Assembly: GCF_014356525.2 (NCBI RefSeq)
Contig: NC_052511.1
Coordinates: 30,697,981 to 30,761,980 of the forward strand
Direction of reading: 5' to 3'
Source of the DNA: Nilaparvata lugens
Taxonomy: Eukaryota > Arthropoda > Insecta > Hemiptera > Delphacidae
DNA length: 64,000 nt
The position numbers were made by a program, and so were the translations under genes. Position 1 is the stretch's first letter, and every line of letters begins with the position of its first letter. The notes beneath the pieces were generated by a model. That model searched no databases, was not told the origin of the DNA, and saw only the letters and a program-made list of their open reading frames with translations. Below are positions 44,401 to 58,731 of this stretch, in pieces.

Positions 44401-46243
44401 TATTGGATTTATTGATTAACAAATCTGAATTCCATGTGATTGCATTCTACTCTCTCTGCGAATACTTTTCGGCAATAACCTTTGTTATAGTATCGGTGAT
44501 AATATATTGAATATTCAAATCAAATACAACGTAGAAAAATATTGTCACAATCACTACTTATTAATCTAGGCAAGAAATAATTCATCAAAATTTGAATATA
44601 CTAATAACATATTTGGATAATTTATTATGTGAGATTTTTTCTTAGTTCTGATGTAATGTTTTGATAAACCGTAGACAGTGACAATTTCAAGTTGTTTCAT
44701 CAATAGATATTGTATGATTAATCCTATCATCATCTTTCGAAACTGGAGTGTTTGATTTGAACTGTTATAAATTGCTGTTACAATACTATTTATCTTTTTA
44801 ATTGGTTCACTTATTTTTAGTTTCTGCTTAGCTACTTATATATTACTCAATTGAATACTGTATGCCAAACATTCATATTTTTTGAACTGTTTATTTAATG
44901 TATTACTGTATTTTGTGATGATTTTATGATATTTTGACGTTTTTGAAACATTTTTGCAAATGTTTTAACAAAAACTGAAGGTTTTTCAAATTCCGAATTT
45001 TTTCAACGAATTTTCGTTTCAAACATAAGGATGATTGATTATCATGATGAGTAAGTAATACATATTCTGTACCATATTTTGTTTGCTAATTATTTTATTT
45101 TGTTTCTTTGCAGGTGAGTTGATCAGGTTCTGATTGATCTTACTCGTATTAAGGTAAAAATTATATTTTTGTTCCATGTTACCTTCAATATTTTCCTCAT
45201 TTTCACAGTCTCGACAGTTTCTGTAGATAAATAATTCTTCGATGAATGAATGAAGAACTATATATTGTGCTCCTCTTCACTGCAATGGATATGAATACTA
45301 TGAAGAATATATGTTATATCACATACCATAATATTATTATACCATTGTATACCAACGGAAATCATTTCTTACAATGCTTTAACCTCTTCTCTCTGCTTCC
45401 TCCTATTGCAATGCAATATCACAGCACCTATCATTAAATAAATATATACCATTGTTGATTATATACATATCACATACCATATTATTATGAAGTACAAAAT
45501 CATCACCTTTCCGGATAAATCTCATGCTTCTCTACCAATTCAATGATGGATGCTATCAATACATGATTGAATTCCTAGTTAGCAGCAATGATGTTCACAA
45601 TATTATAGTTGATTTTAAAATAATTATTTTTTTCTTCCATCAAATTTTCTTCCATTGAAGACTGCATTTTTTATTCTCTAATCTATCATTCATCAGTTTA
45701 TCCATTGTTGAGCTCTATTGTTATACAAATAATACATATTTAAGAAAAAATACATTCCTCAATATTTTCATCGTTTCTGCAAGTCTGTTACTGCAGTAAT
45801 ATCCAAGAACTAATTTTCCATTCTATATGTATTCAGCTAGAATGTTCTTGATCCTCCCTCATTGTTCACTTCCACTGTCTCTGTTCCAAATTGATGATAA
45901 TTCTCATCATTAGATCAAACTTTCAATGAATTCTCTACTGTTCAAATGGAGAAAAGTCAATTGATTCAACATCACCTAACAATGTCCATGAAATTTTCAC
46001 TCACCATCATTTTTCGTTTCTTTTGTTAAATAAATTTAGCAGAGGTCTAGCCCAACGAAAATCATAATTTCCCTCAATGCTATGCTCTCTTCTCCCTGCT
46101 TCCTTCTATCACAATATTACAATACCTATCATATTTATTGCTTAGGGACATCCATCTATAAGCTCCTTGGTTAGCATTCTGGAGACAGATTTAATGTAGA
46201 CCAAACTTCTCCAACGATGCGGGAAGTTGATTGAAGAGTCAAA
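44401..46243. other. Intergenic host DNA, nothing recognised
   Basis: AT-rich, with no supported gene or transposon. Open frames are at most 63 codons. Confidence 0.5.
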
Positions 46244-46630
46244 TACCATACTATAGTAAGGTCCACGTTAATATGGCAGTGGAGAAAGATAGGAGAAAAA
46301 CGTTGCCGAACCTCTGCCTTGTCAGTGCCTTCTATAGACGGTAGCAGATAAAGGTTCATTGATGTATTATCCACTGTTTTCGTTTAAAATAATCAATTAT
46401 ATTTTATTAAGCAATAAATTATATTTTTTAAAATTTCATAATGAATTTACATAATCAAGATAAAATATTTTGTCCTATTCTTAATTCTACATTGTTAAAA
46501 GACGATCTGGCAACAGGGCATAGCGAGGAAGAGATAACGCTATCCGCTTTGTTGAATGAAAGACAAGGATAGCAATACCATTGCTAACCAAACACTGCCA
46601 TTATAATGTGGACCTCGCTATAGTATGGTT
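46244..46630. mobile_element. MITE with 37-bp terminal inverted repeats
   Basis: The left end 'accatactatagtaaggtcc' followed by 'acgttaatatggcagtg' is matched by the right end (46594-46630) in reverse complement with few mismatches. The 387-bp body has no coding sequence. The phrase 'aaggtccacgtta.aatggcagtg' is one I associate with planthopper repeats, but this is from memory. Confidence 0.75.
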
Positions 46631-48049
46631 TTTTCAGAGTCTCTTCAGATGTATCTTTTGAGTGTGAGTCGTATGTATAGTTGGGTAGTTCATAAAGATG
46701 GAGGACTCATCACGAGTACGGTATGAGTTTGCTCTGATTGGATCAAATTTATGGCTATATCTCTCAATAAACAAATCAACTCCTCAATATTAGATTCCAA
46801 GGACAGAGAAAAATCAATCATATGATAGGAGTATTATCTATCCATTATGAAGTGTAGCTACAAATTCTTGCACGAAAATAGACTGAAAATTACTCTGATA
46901 ACAAGGTATCTAAAAAATCAATAGGATATAGCTGTTTCACACTGATTTACGCGAATGCAATGGATGTATCAAACTCACCTTTATATTTTAAATGAACCAC
47001 AATTAGTACTGGCTCATAGAATGAATGGTTGTATCGTGCAGAAACTATTGTAGAATAGTTCTTTGAACGAAAACAGTACTTCTATGGTTAATGTGCAGGA
47101 AGCTTATCACTGCTACGTTATCCCACATGTGTCAAGTGTTTGAACTTGCGCATGGCCTTCAGATAGATGGCCAAAGACCACGTGTCAAGCACATGGAGCT
47201 GAAATCGATAAACAACTTTCACCACCCCATTACAACCACCCTTATCCACCTCTTTCACGTTCATTCAACTCTGTTGTGTGTCAGTAGCGAAGCTGGATGT
47301 GTGCACCACCTAGCGGAAAACTCATGAAACACAAGTTGAGCCTCTTGTCGGCAGAAAGCGCCACCAGTGGGGTTTTCCCATTTCCCATGTGCTTTTCGCA
47401 CACATGGCATGGTTTGGGCGCGAACTTTAAAAATAGTCTAATATATTTGGAACCGAAGTAATTGGAATACGGTTGGAGCTTTTTGGCTCAGTTCAACTGG
47501 AATATTGATGTGAGATGTTAAAAATATTCATGAATAATCAATATTTATGAAAATTTATGAATAGTCAATATTGATTTCAAAATATGCTATCATTCATAGG
47601 AAATTCCATGGATCTATGGGGAACGGATGAACCCGATCAATAGTGATTTTTCATCATGTTTGTGACTGGTTCAGTCATTCATTCAGAGCGCTGTGATTGA
47701 TTCAATCAATGCATGGAGTATAAAGTTGATGTCACCATAGTAATGTCGCTTTCTAACCCATTTTGCAAACGTTGCCACATTTTTTGAATCTTGGAATTAT
47801 TGAATCAGGCTTTGAGTTTTATCAGTTATGTTAGCAGTTCTTATATTGAAATGTAAAAAAAAATTGCTTGATGCCAGAAAAGTGGCATTCCTACCAAAAT
47901 AATCAATATCGACCAATCAGAGTGGTAATGAAGGAACTTCACCACTTATGCAATATTGATTGCATAACAGAGGATTTGAAGAGATAAGGTCCTGGACGTT
48001 GTCAACAAACTCAAGTGGAAGACTTAACAGCAACTGAACCTGTTCCTTT
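46631..48049. other. Intergenic host DNA, nothing recognised
   Basis: No gene or transposon protein was supported. 47090-47420 is less AT-rich and open in one frame for 78 codons, but without a domain. Confidence 0.45.
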
Positions 48050-48400
48050 CATCCTTCAACTGCGTGGAAGATCTTCAAATCGAAGACTGTCCTAGGCTGT
48101 GAAGTGAAAGCTGAAACTATCAAAAAGGCAAAGCTAATAACTCCATTCGAGCGATGTCAAGCTTATGGACATACGCAAAAGTACTGCAATATGGAACTGC
48201 ATTTTTGTAAAGTGTGTGTAAAAGCATTCTACAAAGATAACAAAAAGCCAAATTATGCTTCACCGGAATGTGATCATTGTGGAAAGGCTCACCCAGCGAG
48301 TTACACAGAGTTCACTGTGATGATTGAACTACTGAGAATCCGAAGCGTGACTCGAAAAAATCAGACCAATGCACATAAGAGCTCAGTTAGCCGAAATCCA
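48050..48400 (+). pseudogene. Zinc-knuckle Gag-like fragment of a Jockey-type retrotransposon
   Basis: The frame reads 'FERCQAYGHTQKYCNMELHFCKVC', then 'PECDHCGKAHPASYTEF', the CCHC zinc knuckles and PASY(x)GC-like phrase of LINE ORF1/Gag proteins. The expected middle knuckle is degenerate (YKDNKKPNY). No reverse transcriptase follows, so it is a fragment. Confidence 0.75.
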
Positions 48401-48931
48401 ATTTCAGTTTTCTACACTTTAATAAATCAGCTACAAATTTTGTTACACATCATATTCTTCGAACCTTCTAACTTTTTTACTCGCTCAAAATGAGTTTGAT
48501 ATTCCGTTAGCTGTTGAATGCAGTGGAGAGCCGGGAAAAGATATGTTTGAGTTATTAATTGCAAGCAATTGATAATCCAGTTGACAGATCATATGCGATC
48601 TGTGATTATATTCTTCTTATGCGCATTCAATGTTATTCACTAGAAGAAGACCACGGAGTGAGGCCAACAAACTCAATCTGTATAATTGTTCGAAAAATTA
48701 CGTGTTAAAAATGAAAAGCTTATTGATCGAAGGAATGAAGCATTATCGTCGATGATACAAACAAACAGACCCGAACTAACTTTTTCCAACAATGACTATA
48801 TTCATATCTATATTATTAAAAATCTGGTGTGGTACTCACACAACTTTCCTTGCTCATTGAACTGTAAGCCTCATTCTAAAACGAGAATAATTTAGGGGAA
48901 TAACATAATGACGATACATATTTGAAAATGT
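48401..48931. other. Intergenic host DNA, nothing recognised
   Basis: Part may be derived from the retrotransposon fragment before it, but no motif supports this. Confidence 0.4.
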
Positions 48932-49564
48932 GGCGCACTAACACAACTTTTTATGCCGTTATTAAAATTGATCACCTGTGTTCAGTTCACGCGCATCTCA
49001 AGTCTACTATTCAAAGATCTGAGCCAGCTGGTGACAGGACAATAACGCTGGAGACACACGAGGTCTGCTATCTCTTCATAGTGGATGATTTAATAGAATC
49101 AACATTTGCTATCATTTTGCAATTGAATAATCACATTCTTTTCGAATTTCAAGCTTATTTCCAATTTCAGGTGAAAATGTTACTGAACATTAATTGTAGA
49201 GATTCTCATGGTCAATCTTCTCCACTTTTCCAATTTTTTGTTTAAATTGTATCTCAAGCCTGATAATTGGGATTCTAGAATCAAACTTTGCTCAGATGAG
49301 GCGGAGCTCCTGAAATTTTTACAGATATGAGACTTGTGACAGTTGATAGAGCTTATCTGGGTATGAATTTCATCGAAATCGTTGAAGCCGTTTTCGATAA
49401 AATAGCGGAAAACCCTGTTTTTCTCAACATTTTCGCCGCCATCTTGGATTGCATTTGATCGAAATTGTTCGTGTCGGATCCTTATTAAGGACCTTAAGTT
49501 TCAAATTTCAAGTCATTCCGTTAATTGGGAGATGAGATATCGTGTATACAGACACACATACACT

Positions 49565-49649
<85 letters not shown>

Positions 49650-49745
49650 AAAATCATGTTCTTGGACTTTGGGAACCCTGAAACGTATGGAAAACTTGAA
49701 ATCAAGGTACCTTAATTTTTTAAGGAAAGTAAAAAAGGTATGAGA
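48932..49745 (-). repeat. Uninterrupted copy of the repeat seen at 8108-8477 plus 11082-11501
   Basis: Inverted relative to the copy on the left. It includes a (CA)n run at about 49570-49645, corresponding to the GT-rich stretch at 8235-8270. The point that is split by the 2.6 kb element in the other copy lies near 49360 here and is intact. Confidence 0.7.
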
Positions 49746-52320
49746 GATTCTCATGGTAGGACGGTTAATGGCTTTCTTGTTGTTATTTTCAATCTAGCTA
49801 AAAATGAAATCTGGAGGGAACTAGTGAATGAGTCAGAAGTGGTTTTCATATACAGTAGTTTGATCCTCACCTTCCTGCCGACCTGAAAAAGGCAGAAAAC
49901 TATAAATTCTTCAGTATTTTTCAACCGCATAAATTCGAATTCATAAATTGAAAAACAATAGATATATTATCGACTATGGCAATGTAGATGGCAGTGTAAA
50001 TGTTGGATACAACATCAGTAACCCATATTGAGAGGTGACTGTTGGCTGTGAGGAAGCAATGAGTATATCGGATACTGCCTTGAGTTTTCGTCCCATACAG
50101 TTCCAGAGTTTTCCGCTAGAGATCGTGGTAGGCTACATTTTCAACCCCTCTGATTATTTTCCAGAGAAACCTTTTTCCTTACTTAATACTTATTATATTA
50201 GATACATACATATACTTAAACGAGTTGAATAACTTATATGGAGAAGTAAAAGTGGATAGGAGAAGTTTTCAGTCCAAAAATGAAAATTTAATACACTAAT
50301 ATTGACACATCATAGTTTTTTACTTGCAATAGAATAAAAAAATATTTCTACACTTCAGGTAATGTGGAATCATGAATCAAGAATTATATAAGCTGAAGTA
50401 GTAATCATGTGATGCATAGGCCTACTGTAGTCGTTTTGCGCTCGTATTAAAATCTTTATAAATAATAATCATCTATATTGAGTAACCATGACCAGTTTTT
50501 AGGCCATTGCCCAACAATAATATTGGCAGCCCAGTGAATGTGTGGATAAAATATCATGTAATCTTCCTCTTCACACAAACGTTATCTAGATAATTGAGCA
50601 GTAAATCTGCTCTACTCCGATTTATTTATTCAATTTTATCCAGATGGCTATTATATGAGGTTCAAATGTCAGTTTACTGGTTACATACCGTTATGCTTTC
50701 AACTAAATTATATTTATTGGTGTTGATGAGAGATACTATCAGCCACGATCGGAATCTTTGAGTATGATTCTAGCTAGATGTACATATGCACAGCATATAA
50801 TTATGGTAACTAGAGCATATGAGCTTGATCTACAGTTTTCATGTTCTTCTCTTTATTATTCTCATGCATTTATATTTCTCTCAAAATATCTTACAAAATA
50901 TTCATTATATTCTTGAACATTCATCATTACGATGATTATTATACTCCAATTTCCTTTTTCTGCAGAAGGAATATTGCAATATGATAATATCATCCCTGTT
51001 GACTCTCATTTCCAGTTTAATGATAAACCTTAAAGTGTGAAATGTAGAAATACCACTGAAAATGGCCTATGAAAATGAGGGAAATTGCATAAAAATTATG
51101 CTAGTTCAGTGAAAACTAAGACTAGGAATGTCTCAGTACACAGATGTGTACCACTAATACACAGATTTATCCACTAATACATCAAAGGAAGAGTTCACTC
51201 ATTTCCGTGTAGCTTGAGAAGGAATCTTCATTCTAGAAAAGAAGTGAAAGACAAGGATTCAGCTGAAGCTGAAAAATTTACACGCCCTAATGGGTCCTGC
51301 ATCTGGATTACTTCTAACGTCCATTATCTCTCCTTTTATACACCTTCATTCCTTGAAGCTCCCTCTTCCAACTGATTTTGTTTTGTTCCTTGTGACTTGA
51401 GCTTGTTAACTATCGTCTGTCTCCTAGGTAGTCCTGACTGACAGACAAAGTCATTTGTCATAGACAGCAAGACATTCAACGTCCTAAAGTATTCTGGGAT
51501 GAATTGAAAGTGGAACAATTAAGAATCTAAATAATAATCTAAAATATTCACAACAAAAAGAAATTGATTCTTCGAACACTCATGACAGTAGATATAGGAT
51601 AGTAGAGTTTTTCGCAACATGTCTATCCAATAGACCAATGGTTTTAATCCTGAATCATTCATCCCAGATCTGATATGACGTATTATGCCTTTGTTCAAGA
51701 TTATGTATGATAACTTAAAGCCGAATTCTGGAAGGCTCATGTATCACATACTCATGGATTTCAACGAGGATATTATTAAAAATTACACTGTGTGGAATGG
51801 TGATTTTCAATCTTTTTCAATTTTCGATTATCTATAATAAAATGAAGAAAATAATTAGCTTATGAACCTACAGTATAGGAAGAACATGAATGACGTGTCA
51901 TCATCACGTCACGTTACATTCCAATGTAACGAGGATGGTTATAGGACCATTTAATCCTTCAAAAATTCAGTTTTCAGTTCAGAAAATTCCCAATTAGAAC
52001 CTTGTGGAGCACGGTTCTCAAGCAAGTCTTCAATAATCAAGAATCACACACAGTATAACAAGTGAGAACACAATACAGGGGAATAGAGATTCATTTCCTG
52101 CAACAGATAATTATCACTGAAGAATCAGACCCATTTCGATATATGAGTAAATATGATAGTAATAGAGTGAATATGATTTCAAAAAGTTATTTTTGGAATA
52201 TCATTATTAAAATTTCCGCAAATAATCCAATAGATTCAATCTGATGCACAAGTCTGTAGTGTGATCTAGAATCAGAAAAATAATATCGGGACAATGAGCT
52301 TTGCTCGTTATTTATCTCTT
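49746..52320. other. Intergenic host DNA, nothing recognised
   Basis: No coding region longer than 75 codons and no RNA gene or transposon terminus was recognised. Confidence 0.5.
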
Positions 52321-54940
52321 CTCTATATCTATAAAAGGCTAAGCCCCGACAGACTGAAATCACACGACAGCCCAAACTACTGAGCCTACAAACTTGAAAT
52401 TTTGCACAATTGTTTATGATAGCCTCAAAACATTTACTAAGAAGGGATTTTCAGAAATTTTCCCCCCTGAGAGAGCTGGGGCCCCCCAAAAATGTTGTAC
52501 TTTTCAACCGCTCATTGCACAGCAAAGTCATGAGGAACTTTTTTGTTCAGCTACGAAAAAAAATCAGATCTATGCGGAAAAAATCCGACCAGGAGCAGAG
52601 AGGGGTCCAGGAGAGGGAATTTTTTGAAAATTTTTATGTAAAATCACACTACAGCTCAAAATAATTGGCCGACAGACTTAAAACTCTGCACAAATATTCT
52701 TCAAACAGTGCTAGACGCACACTAAGAACGGATTTTGAAATATTTTGCCTCTAAGAGTTTCTAAGGATGAAAAAGGATCCTATTTAGTAAGATTATGAAC
52801 ATGGTAAGGTGAATGCCATATGGAACTGATATAATTGACACATGATATTCCAACATAATTATGTTGTAATCATTGAAAAGCTTAAAATAATTTTATCAAT
52901 CAGCTGATCGAATTTAATTTTCTGTGGATCGAAAATGCGAGCTTATTGCCACGGGTTTTTTCCATTGTTGTATGCTTATGCTTGGCCTTCTGTCAGCTGT
53001 ATATGGAGTCTCATACTTTCCGATTAGAACTGAGCACAGAGATTTTCTTTGGTTAGGAGTTTGATGATAATTCTTTTTCAAATTTAAATTTTATTGCAAA
53101 CAAAAAAAAACATTGAAAAATTTTTTAATAGACAACAAGATTACAAAAATAAGATGTCAAACATAAACCTACATTTATTTGTAGCACGGCCAGAAAAAGA
53201 CAAACTTGAGTACTACCAGCCGTGAGTTAATTCAATATAACTTATATTTTTGTGTTAGGTAATATTTTGTGAACAAAAAGTACGAGTTGATGAGAGATGT
53301 GAGTAATGTCTTATATTTGATCTAAATGGTTATTCATATTGTAGTAGTCTGGGTCACTTCAATCAGAGTTTTTCATTTTGTAGCTGATAAATTTCATACG
53401 TATTGATTGTCCATAATGTATCCAGTGTCCATACAGTAATGGAAGTGATTGAACTACTCAAAATTATTGGCTTACTGGTCCTTCATAGAATTTATAGTAT
53501 TCCTGGTGATTGAGCCTGTATTTTTTCAGCGTTGACTATTAATAATAAAGCTTTATTTACAACTAGCTTACCTGGCGAACTTCGTACCACCAAAAAGTCA
53601 ATGTATCTCATGTCACACTTTACTTTATTTGGTGAATCATGAAATTTATCTGACAATCAATATTTTCATTTACATCTGAATACGGACTTCCTATGTGCTT
53701 AGTCATGTAGCATTCGTTATTCCCAAAACATATTCTTCTCAATCAATTGGTAGTAATATCTAACAGCAAAGTGTTGAATTAAAAAAAATAGGTAGGATAA
53801 ATCAGTGTTTCAAAGATGAATTTAACGTTTTCATAGTTGTTGATTGTCAATAGATGGTCCAGGAAATATGCGATGTACCATGAATCACACAGAATTACAT
53901 ATTCTTTCAATCTTCCATTTTAGGATGCATATAAGCTGAGCTAAATTAGAAAATATGGAAATTATTCTGCCATTAATGAATGCAATATGAACAACTCTCT
54001 TCCATCAGGTGAATAATTTTTTCCCAACATTTTCCGGTTACTCAATGATAGGGGAGTGATAATATTATTTATTGTAAGCTATAGGTCTTCTAAGGAACCA
54101 TTATCTACAGCTGGTACCAATCAACTACACTTCAACTCCAAACTACCGTTGTAATACCAGTAGCCTACACAATTTATCATAGGGTGACGTGTTTATTACA
54201 GCTGGTAACTTTAGATGCTAAATCATATTATCTCGATTATGATCTTGAATCATGATCATCTTTCCGTTCTTCGGTAGCCGCTAGGCCGACAATTCCGAAA
54301 ACAAAGGTCTGTAAAAAAAGGATTGATGAATAATCATTATTACCCACCCTATAAAAATTTCTGGTCAGAAACCATCCCCAATATTCACACAACATATTCC
54401 CAAAGTTTCATGCCGTTATGTCAAATATTTCTCAAGTCATAGGGAAGAAACACACAAACAGACATTCATTTTATAAATATATGTATAGAAGATAGAAGAT
54501 TTCATTCGGCTCAAACAAAAGCCTCTCTAAATGGAGGTAGAATGATAAGGTTGACAGCTTTCAGTTCTGTTGTTCTAACATTTTTTTTCAAATCACTTTC
54601 AAAAAGTTCATGTAGTACCTACTATTGTGTTTGAGACACTTCTGGCGCTATCATAGTTTCAAACCTATTCTGTTCCACACTCCTATCTCTTGCAGTCGTT
54701 AACCATATCTATAATAAAATAAAGAGTTGGTTTATACACGTACGGGATAGGAAAAATGTTTGACGCATCATCACGTCTGAACTACTGGACTGATTAACTT
54801 GAAATTTTGCATGTAGCCTAGATACTTAATTAACCAAGGATGGTTATAGGCCTATTTTCAATTCTTCAAAATTTCATTGCGTCAAGTTTTCAGATTATCA
54901 AGTTTGAAAATAGATCCTTGCGAAGCACGGGTTCCTGCTG
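52321..54940 (-). mobile_element. 2.6 kb interspersed element, copy B (inverted)
   Basis: This is the reverse complement of the element at 8478-11081 along its whole length, with scattered substitutions and small indels. It begins 'tctataaaaggctaagcccc' and ends 'cgaagcacgggttcctgct'. No transposase is encoded. With copy A it brackets the Polinton as an inverted pair about 41 kb apart. Confidence 0.7.
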
Positions 54941-55344
54941 GTTTATTGATAAACAGAACACAATTCTTTAAAATGATTGCGGAATGAATAACTGGCACAG
55001 GCCAAAACTGTTTCCTTCCTGAGTTTTGATTCATACACTATAAATAGTCCAAAAAGTGGGTTATGTGCCATACACTTGAATTCAGGTCCAATTTCCAGTC
55101 CAAACATTCGAAACCAGGAAAGTTCTAATTTAGATTGTTCAAAAACCAAATTGAATAACAAAATAACACTCACTAATCACTTAAAACTGTAAAATGATGA
55201 TTAACTTTGAAAATTATGACATACTCTAATTTGAAATGATATACCATGTCATGTCAACAAATCAGATTATTTAGATCAAGTCGATTAAAATGTTTGGATA
55301 ATATTTCTCGTGAGATAATCTGATTGATTACACAGCTGAACATA

Positions 55345-55625
55345 ATTCATTCTGTCTCTCTCCCACACAGGCACACGCATCATCTATTACCGACAGACGA
55401 CGAAATTATCTTCTGTTTTTCCAAGGATAAATAATATTATTATCCTTATCATGCCCTTCAGCGAGTTTTCCCATGAATGAGACCTAGTGCTATCGAATTT
55501 TTATATCGTAAGCCTACTATGTTCCAAATTTAGTGAAAATCGTTAGAGCCGTTTTCTGAATCCGTTGGACATAAATAACAATAAATAAATGAAAAATATC
55601 GGGGCACCGAACTCTGCTCTGGAGT
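55345..55625 (+). repeat. Interspersed repeat family, copy 1 of 4 in this region
   Basis: Contains 'ctgtttttccaaggataaat', 'ttcagcgagttttccca' and 'aatcgttagagccgttttc'. The same sequence, with changes, is at 56880-57055 plus 58735-58915 (interrupted) and in both arms of the palindrome at 59258-60690. No coding sequence. Confidence 0.65.
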
Positions 55626-55712
55626 ACAAAAAGCATATAAAATTTACTACGAAAGAAGAAATTATAATATATTTATAGTTCATACAGAAAAGTTCTATCT
55701 AATCACAGTGGA

Positions 55713-56680
55713 TTGAAATTTCTTACAAATTTGAGAATAAGTTATGTTTTTGTCTGCTGGGGAGGTACATATGTTTCAACATTGTATCCGATAATTATAT
55801 TTCAAAAATCATTCATCAGATTAGCTTTGAAAACCAGATTAATAACCAAAAAGCAAAGAACTGGACATTCATGGCCTCTTTTAGTTCGCCTCAAGGTACT
55901 GCCAATTAGAAATCTCTATGCGTATAGAGTATTGAAGCTTTACTTCATAAGAAGTACAAGTAACAACCCTATTAGGGATGTTAGGTATGATTCTCGGCGT
56001 TTGCTAGTTCACGAGCCTCGATCAAATTTGACTGCTTTCCAACATTCTTAAAATGCTCCAAGATTGTACAATTTTGATTTCACCGGAATTGGAAAATTTG
56101 CAACCGCTCTCTTTGTTTCAAAAAAGCTTGAAAGTTTATCTTTTTACACTCAGTGATTGTGAAACATTCTTGAAAATTGTGGGATAGCTTACTTTAAGTC
56201 TTTTTGTACTGTCCATCCAAAATATATTATTCTAGTGTCACATTTGTCATTTGTTCAAATAGTTGTAAGTCGTAACATATTATGTAGGTTTATCTTTTTC
56301 ATTGTTATCCGATAAAATTCTGGTAAATTTGTTAGGGCGGGTGATCCTAAACCTCTGAGTACCGTTAAAATTTTCATTTTGGGTAGTACACCTCACTCGG
56401 ACTTATGCCAAGAGGTGCGCATTTTATTTTGCACTTTTCTATTATTTTTTTTAGTCTTTTTATCTCATTCAGTCATTCAGTTTTTCAAAACTAAATCTAT
56501 TTATCTATTCAGTTATTCTAAATCTATTTAGTTATTTTATCTTATTTATAAAATTAAGTTATTTTTGTAATTATACATAACATTAATTATGTAAACAAAC
56601 AATTATTTCTTGTCATAATTTTTGTATGGATGTGCAAAAGAAATACATTTTTAATTTAAATTTGATTTTTGGAAGATTAA
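55713..56680 (+). pseudogene. 3' end of a LINE (reverse transcriptase C-terminus)
   Basis: The frame at 55713-56051 shows 'VFVCWGGTYVSTLYP', 'KSFIRLALKTR' and 'LPIRNLYAYRVLKLY', the C-terminal phrases of CR1/Jockey-type ORF2. The untranslated tail ends at about 56660-56680 in 'atttttaatttaaatttg'. The upstream part is missing. Confidence 0.75.
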
Positions 56681-57055
56681 TTCCCAGAGGAATGCAAAAA
56701 TTTCTCTCACAAAAGCATGTCCAATTTTGATCCTGATCAATTTCACGTCAACCAAATCAGAGAAGACCATTTCAAAAAGATAGCTTATCTGATTGGTTCT
56801 ATTGGAATTAATCAGGATTGAAATTTAACCGGCTTTTGTACAACCGGCACTGAGTACCTGATTGAATGATTACAAAAGTTCAACATCTGAGTCATAATTT
56901 TGTCTCAGTCCCACACACATGCACTTGCTCACTCACTTCCATCATCAACAGACAACGGAATTGTGAGCTGTTTTTCCAAGGATGAATAAATCCTTTTGAT
57001 TTCCTTCAGCGACTTTTCCCAGGGATGAGACTTAGTGCAATCGAATTTTTATATT

Positions 57056-58731
57056 ATGGAGGTCTGATGCCAGAGTGAACCAACTCCAAAATTTGAATTT
57101 TTGTAATACTCTGATCTATACTTAGTCAATCAGGAGATATTTCTTTTGCCACAATGAACAAAGTCCCACAGCTGTTATAAAGGGAAATTTTTCAGCTTTT
57201 TATTCTGCAAAAAGGGAAATTTAGTATTAATTCTCTTGGCAGACTGAACCAACTATCATTCAAAATGGCTTCTACTCAGATTTTGGTTGAGGCAGCTTCA
57301 AATGTAGACAAATCAAATGTCATGGAAGATAGTTCAGAAAGTGATTTTGATGCTGCAGATCATTCCAGTGACAATTATATTCCTAGTTCCTAAACTTCTG
57401 GAAGTGAAGATAAGAATAGTTCACTCTATCAAACATTTTCATCTCGTGTTCATTATTTTGAGGTTATGTGGAATGCATTCTATTTTTCATTTGCCAAAGT
57501 GAACGAACTACACATGATTTTATTGTGGCGCTACCTGTAGAATTACATGTAAACTATTATAAAAGCATGTTAGTAAACAAAGTACTACATCCTTCCCACA
57601 TGCCAGTTTTGGCAACATTGCTTTATTATGAGATTGACATGGAAAAATGTACTTGGTTCACTCTGGCAAAAGAAGTTTTTTGAAATATTACAGCTAGATA
57701 AAAACAACCTGTTTCTACATGAATTTATTAATTATTACACATCTTTATTATGATGTGATAATGAGCCATACAAATATCAATCAGCCAAATATCGGAGTGA
57801 TCCGTGGTCTAGTGGATAGAGTGCTTGCGTAGCAGCATAGAGATCCCGGGTTCAAACCCTCTCAATACCAAAAGTTTTTTAACCAGATCACTCCCGTGTT
57901 ATCGGATGGGCACGTTAAACTGTCGGTCCCGGCTGAAGTATGACAGTCGTAAGGCCCATTGACGGCTCAAATTATATATTCAGGCGGTGGGACCTTCCCG
58001 CAAGGGACTCCCCACCAACAAAAGCCATACGAATTTACTTTTAGCCAAATATCAATATGATTCTCTATGATAAGTAACTTGAAAAATGTTAATTGGAACA
58101 TTTGACTTGAAATTGAACTTACTGATTTTACTAAAATTTCCGAATCATTCTTAAATTCCTTAATTTTATTATTTTCTTGTACTTTGCTTTTTTCAAGATT
58201 TTGACTTGCTATTAAATTATTCATCTTTGAATAACGTTTCCATCATGTAGCCTAAATTTTATTGGTTATGACTTTGGCTGGAAATTGTAATATTAATTTG
58301 GAAATATTTTTATTCTAATATGAATGGTACTAGTATGAATGTTTTCAGTACCGTACTTCTCTTTATGCTGTATCTTACTGTATTATTTGAAATATATAAG
58401 TTAGATCGACAGTTTGTGTGATTTTTAGTATAGATCCTTTCACCAAAAATCAAAATCTCGCTATGCCAAAATGAACTAAGTTGAATGTTGGTGCCAAAGT
58501 GAACCAAGTTCGGTTTTCTAAACATATTTTTTTCTTCACTAGTAACATGCAAAGTCCCTGAATTGAAATTTCTTGCTCATCCTTGGAAGAAATATGTATA
58601 AATTGCTTATAAATTTTCAAAATAAACATACCATGAATATTGAATTTATAAAATGGATTTCACTTACAACAATCAATACTGAAAAAAACAGAAGAAACGA
58701 CTTGGTTCACTTTGGCTTCAGACCCTCCTAT
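57056..58731. mobile_element. Non-autonomous DNA transposon with about 28-bp inverted ends, flanked by TA
   Basis: The left end 'ggaggtctgatgccagagtg' followed by 'aaccaa' is matched in reverse complement by the right end 'ttggttcactttggcttcag' followed by 'accctcc', with a few mismatches. TA flanks both sides. Inside, variants of 'gccaaagtgaaccaa' recur at least five times. A short remnant frame from ATG 57264 is acidic (DSSESDFDAADHSSDN) and stops after about 40 codons, perhaps the N-terminus of a lost transposase. A SINE is inserted inside (57798-58030). Confidence 0.65.
57798..58030 (+). mobile_element. tRNA-derived SINE
   Basis: A tRNA-like head holds the RNA polymerase III promoter: box A in 'cgtggtctagtggatagag' and box B 'gggttcaaaccc'. 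The body contains 'gggcacgttaaactgtcggt' and 'cgcaagggactccccacc'. No intact tRNA cloverleaf ends are present, so this is a SINE and not a functional tRNA gene. Confidence 0.8.

Noticed and set aside
49508..49743. Frames of His-Thr or Cys-Val repeats
   Set aside because: They are translations of the CA microsatellite.
57798..57880. Possible tRNA gene
   Set aside because: A and B boxes are present but the cloverleaf is not complete and a SINE body follows.
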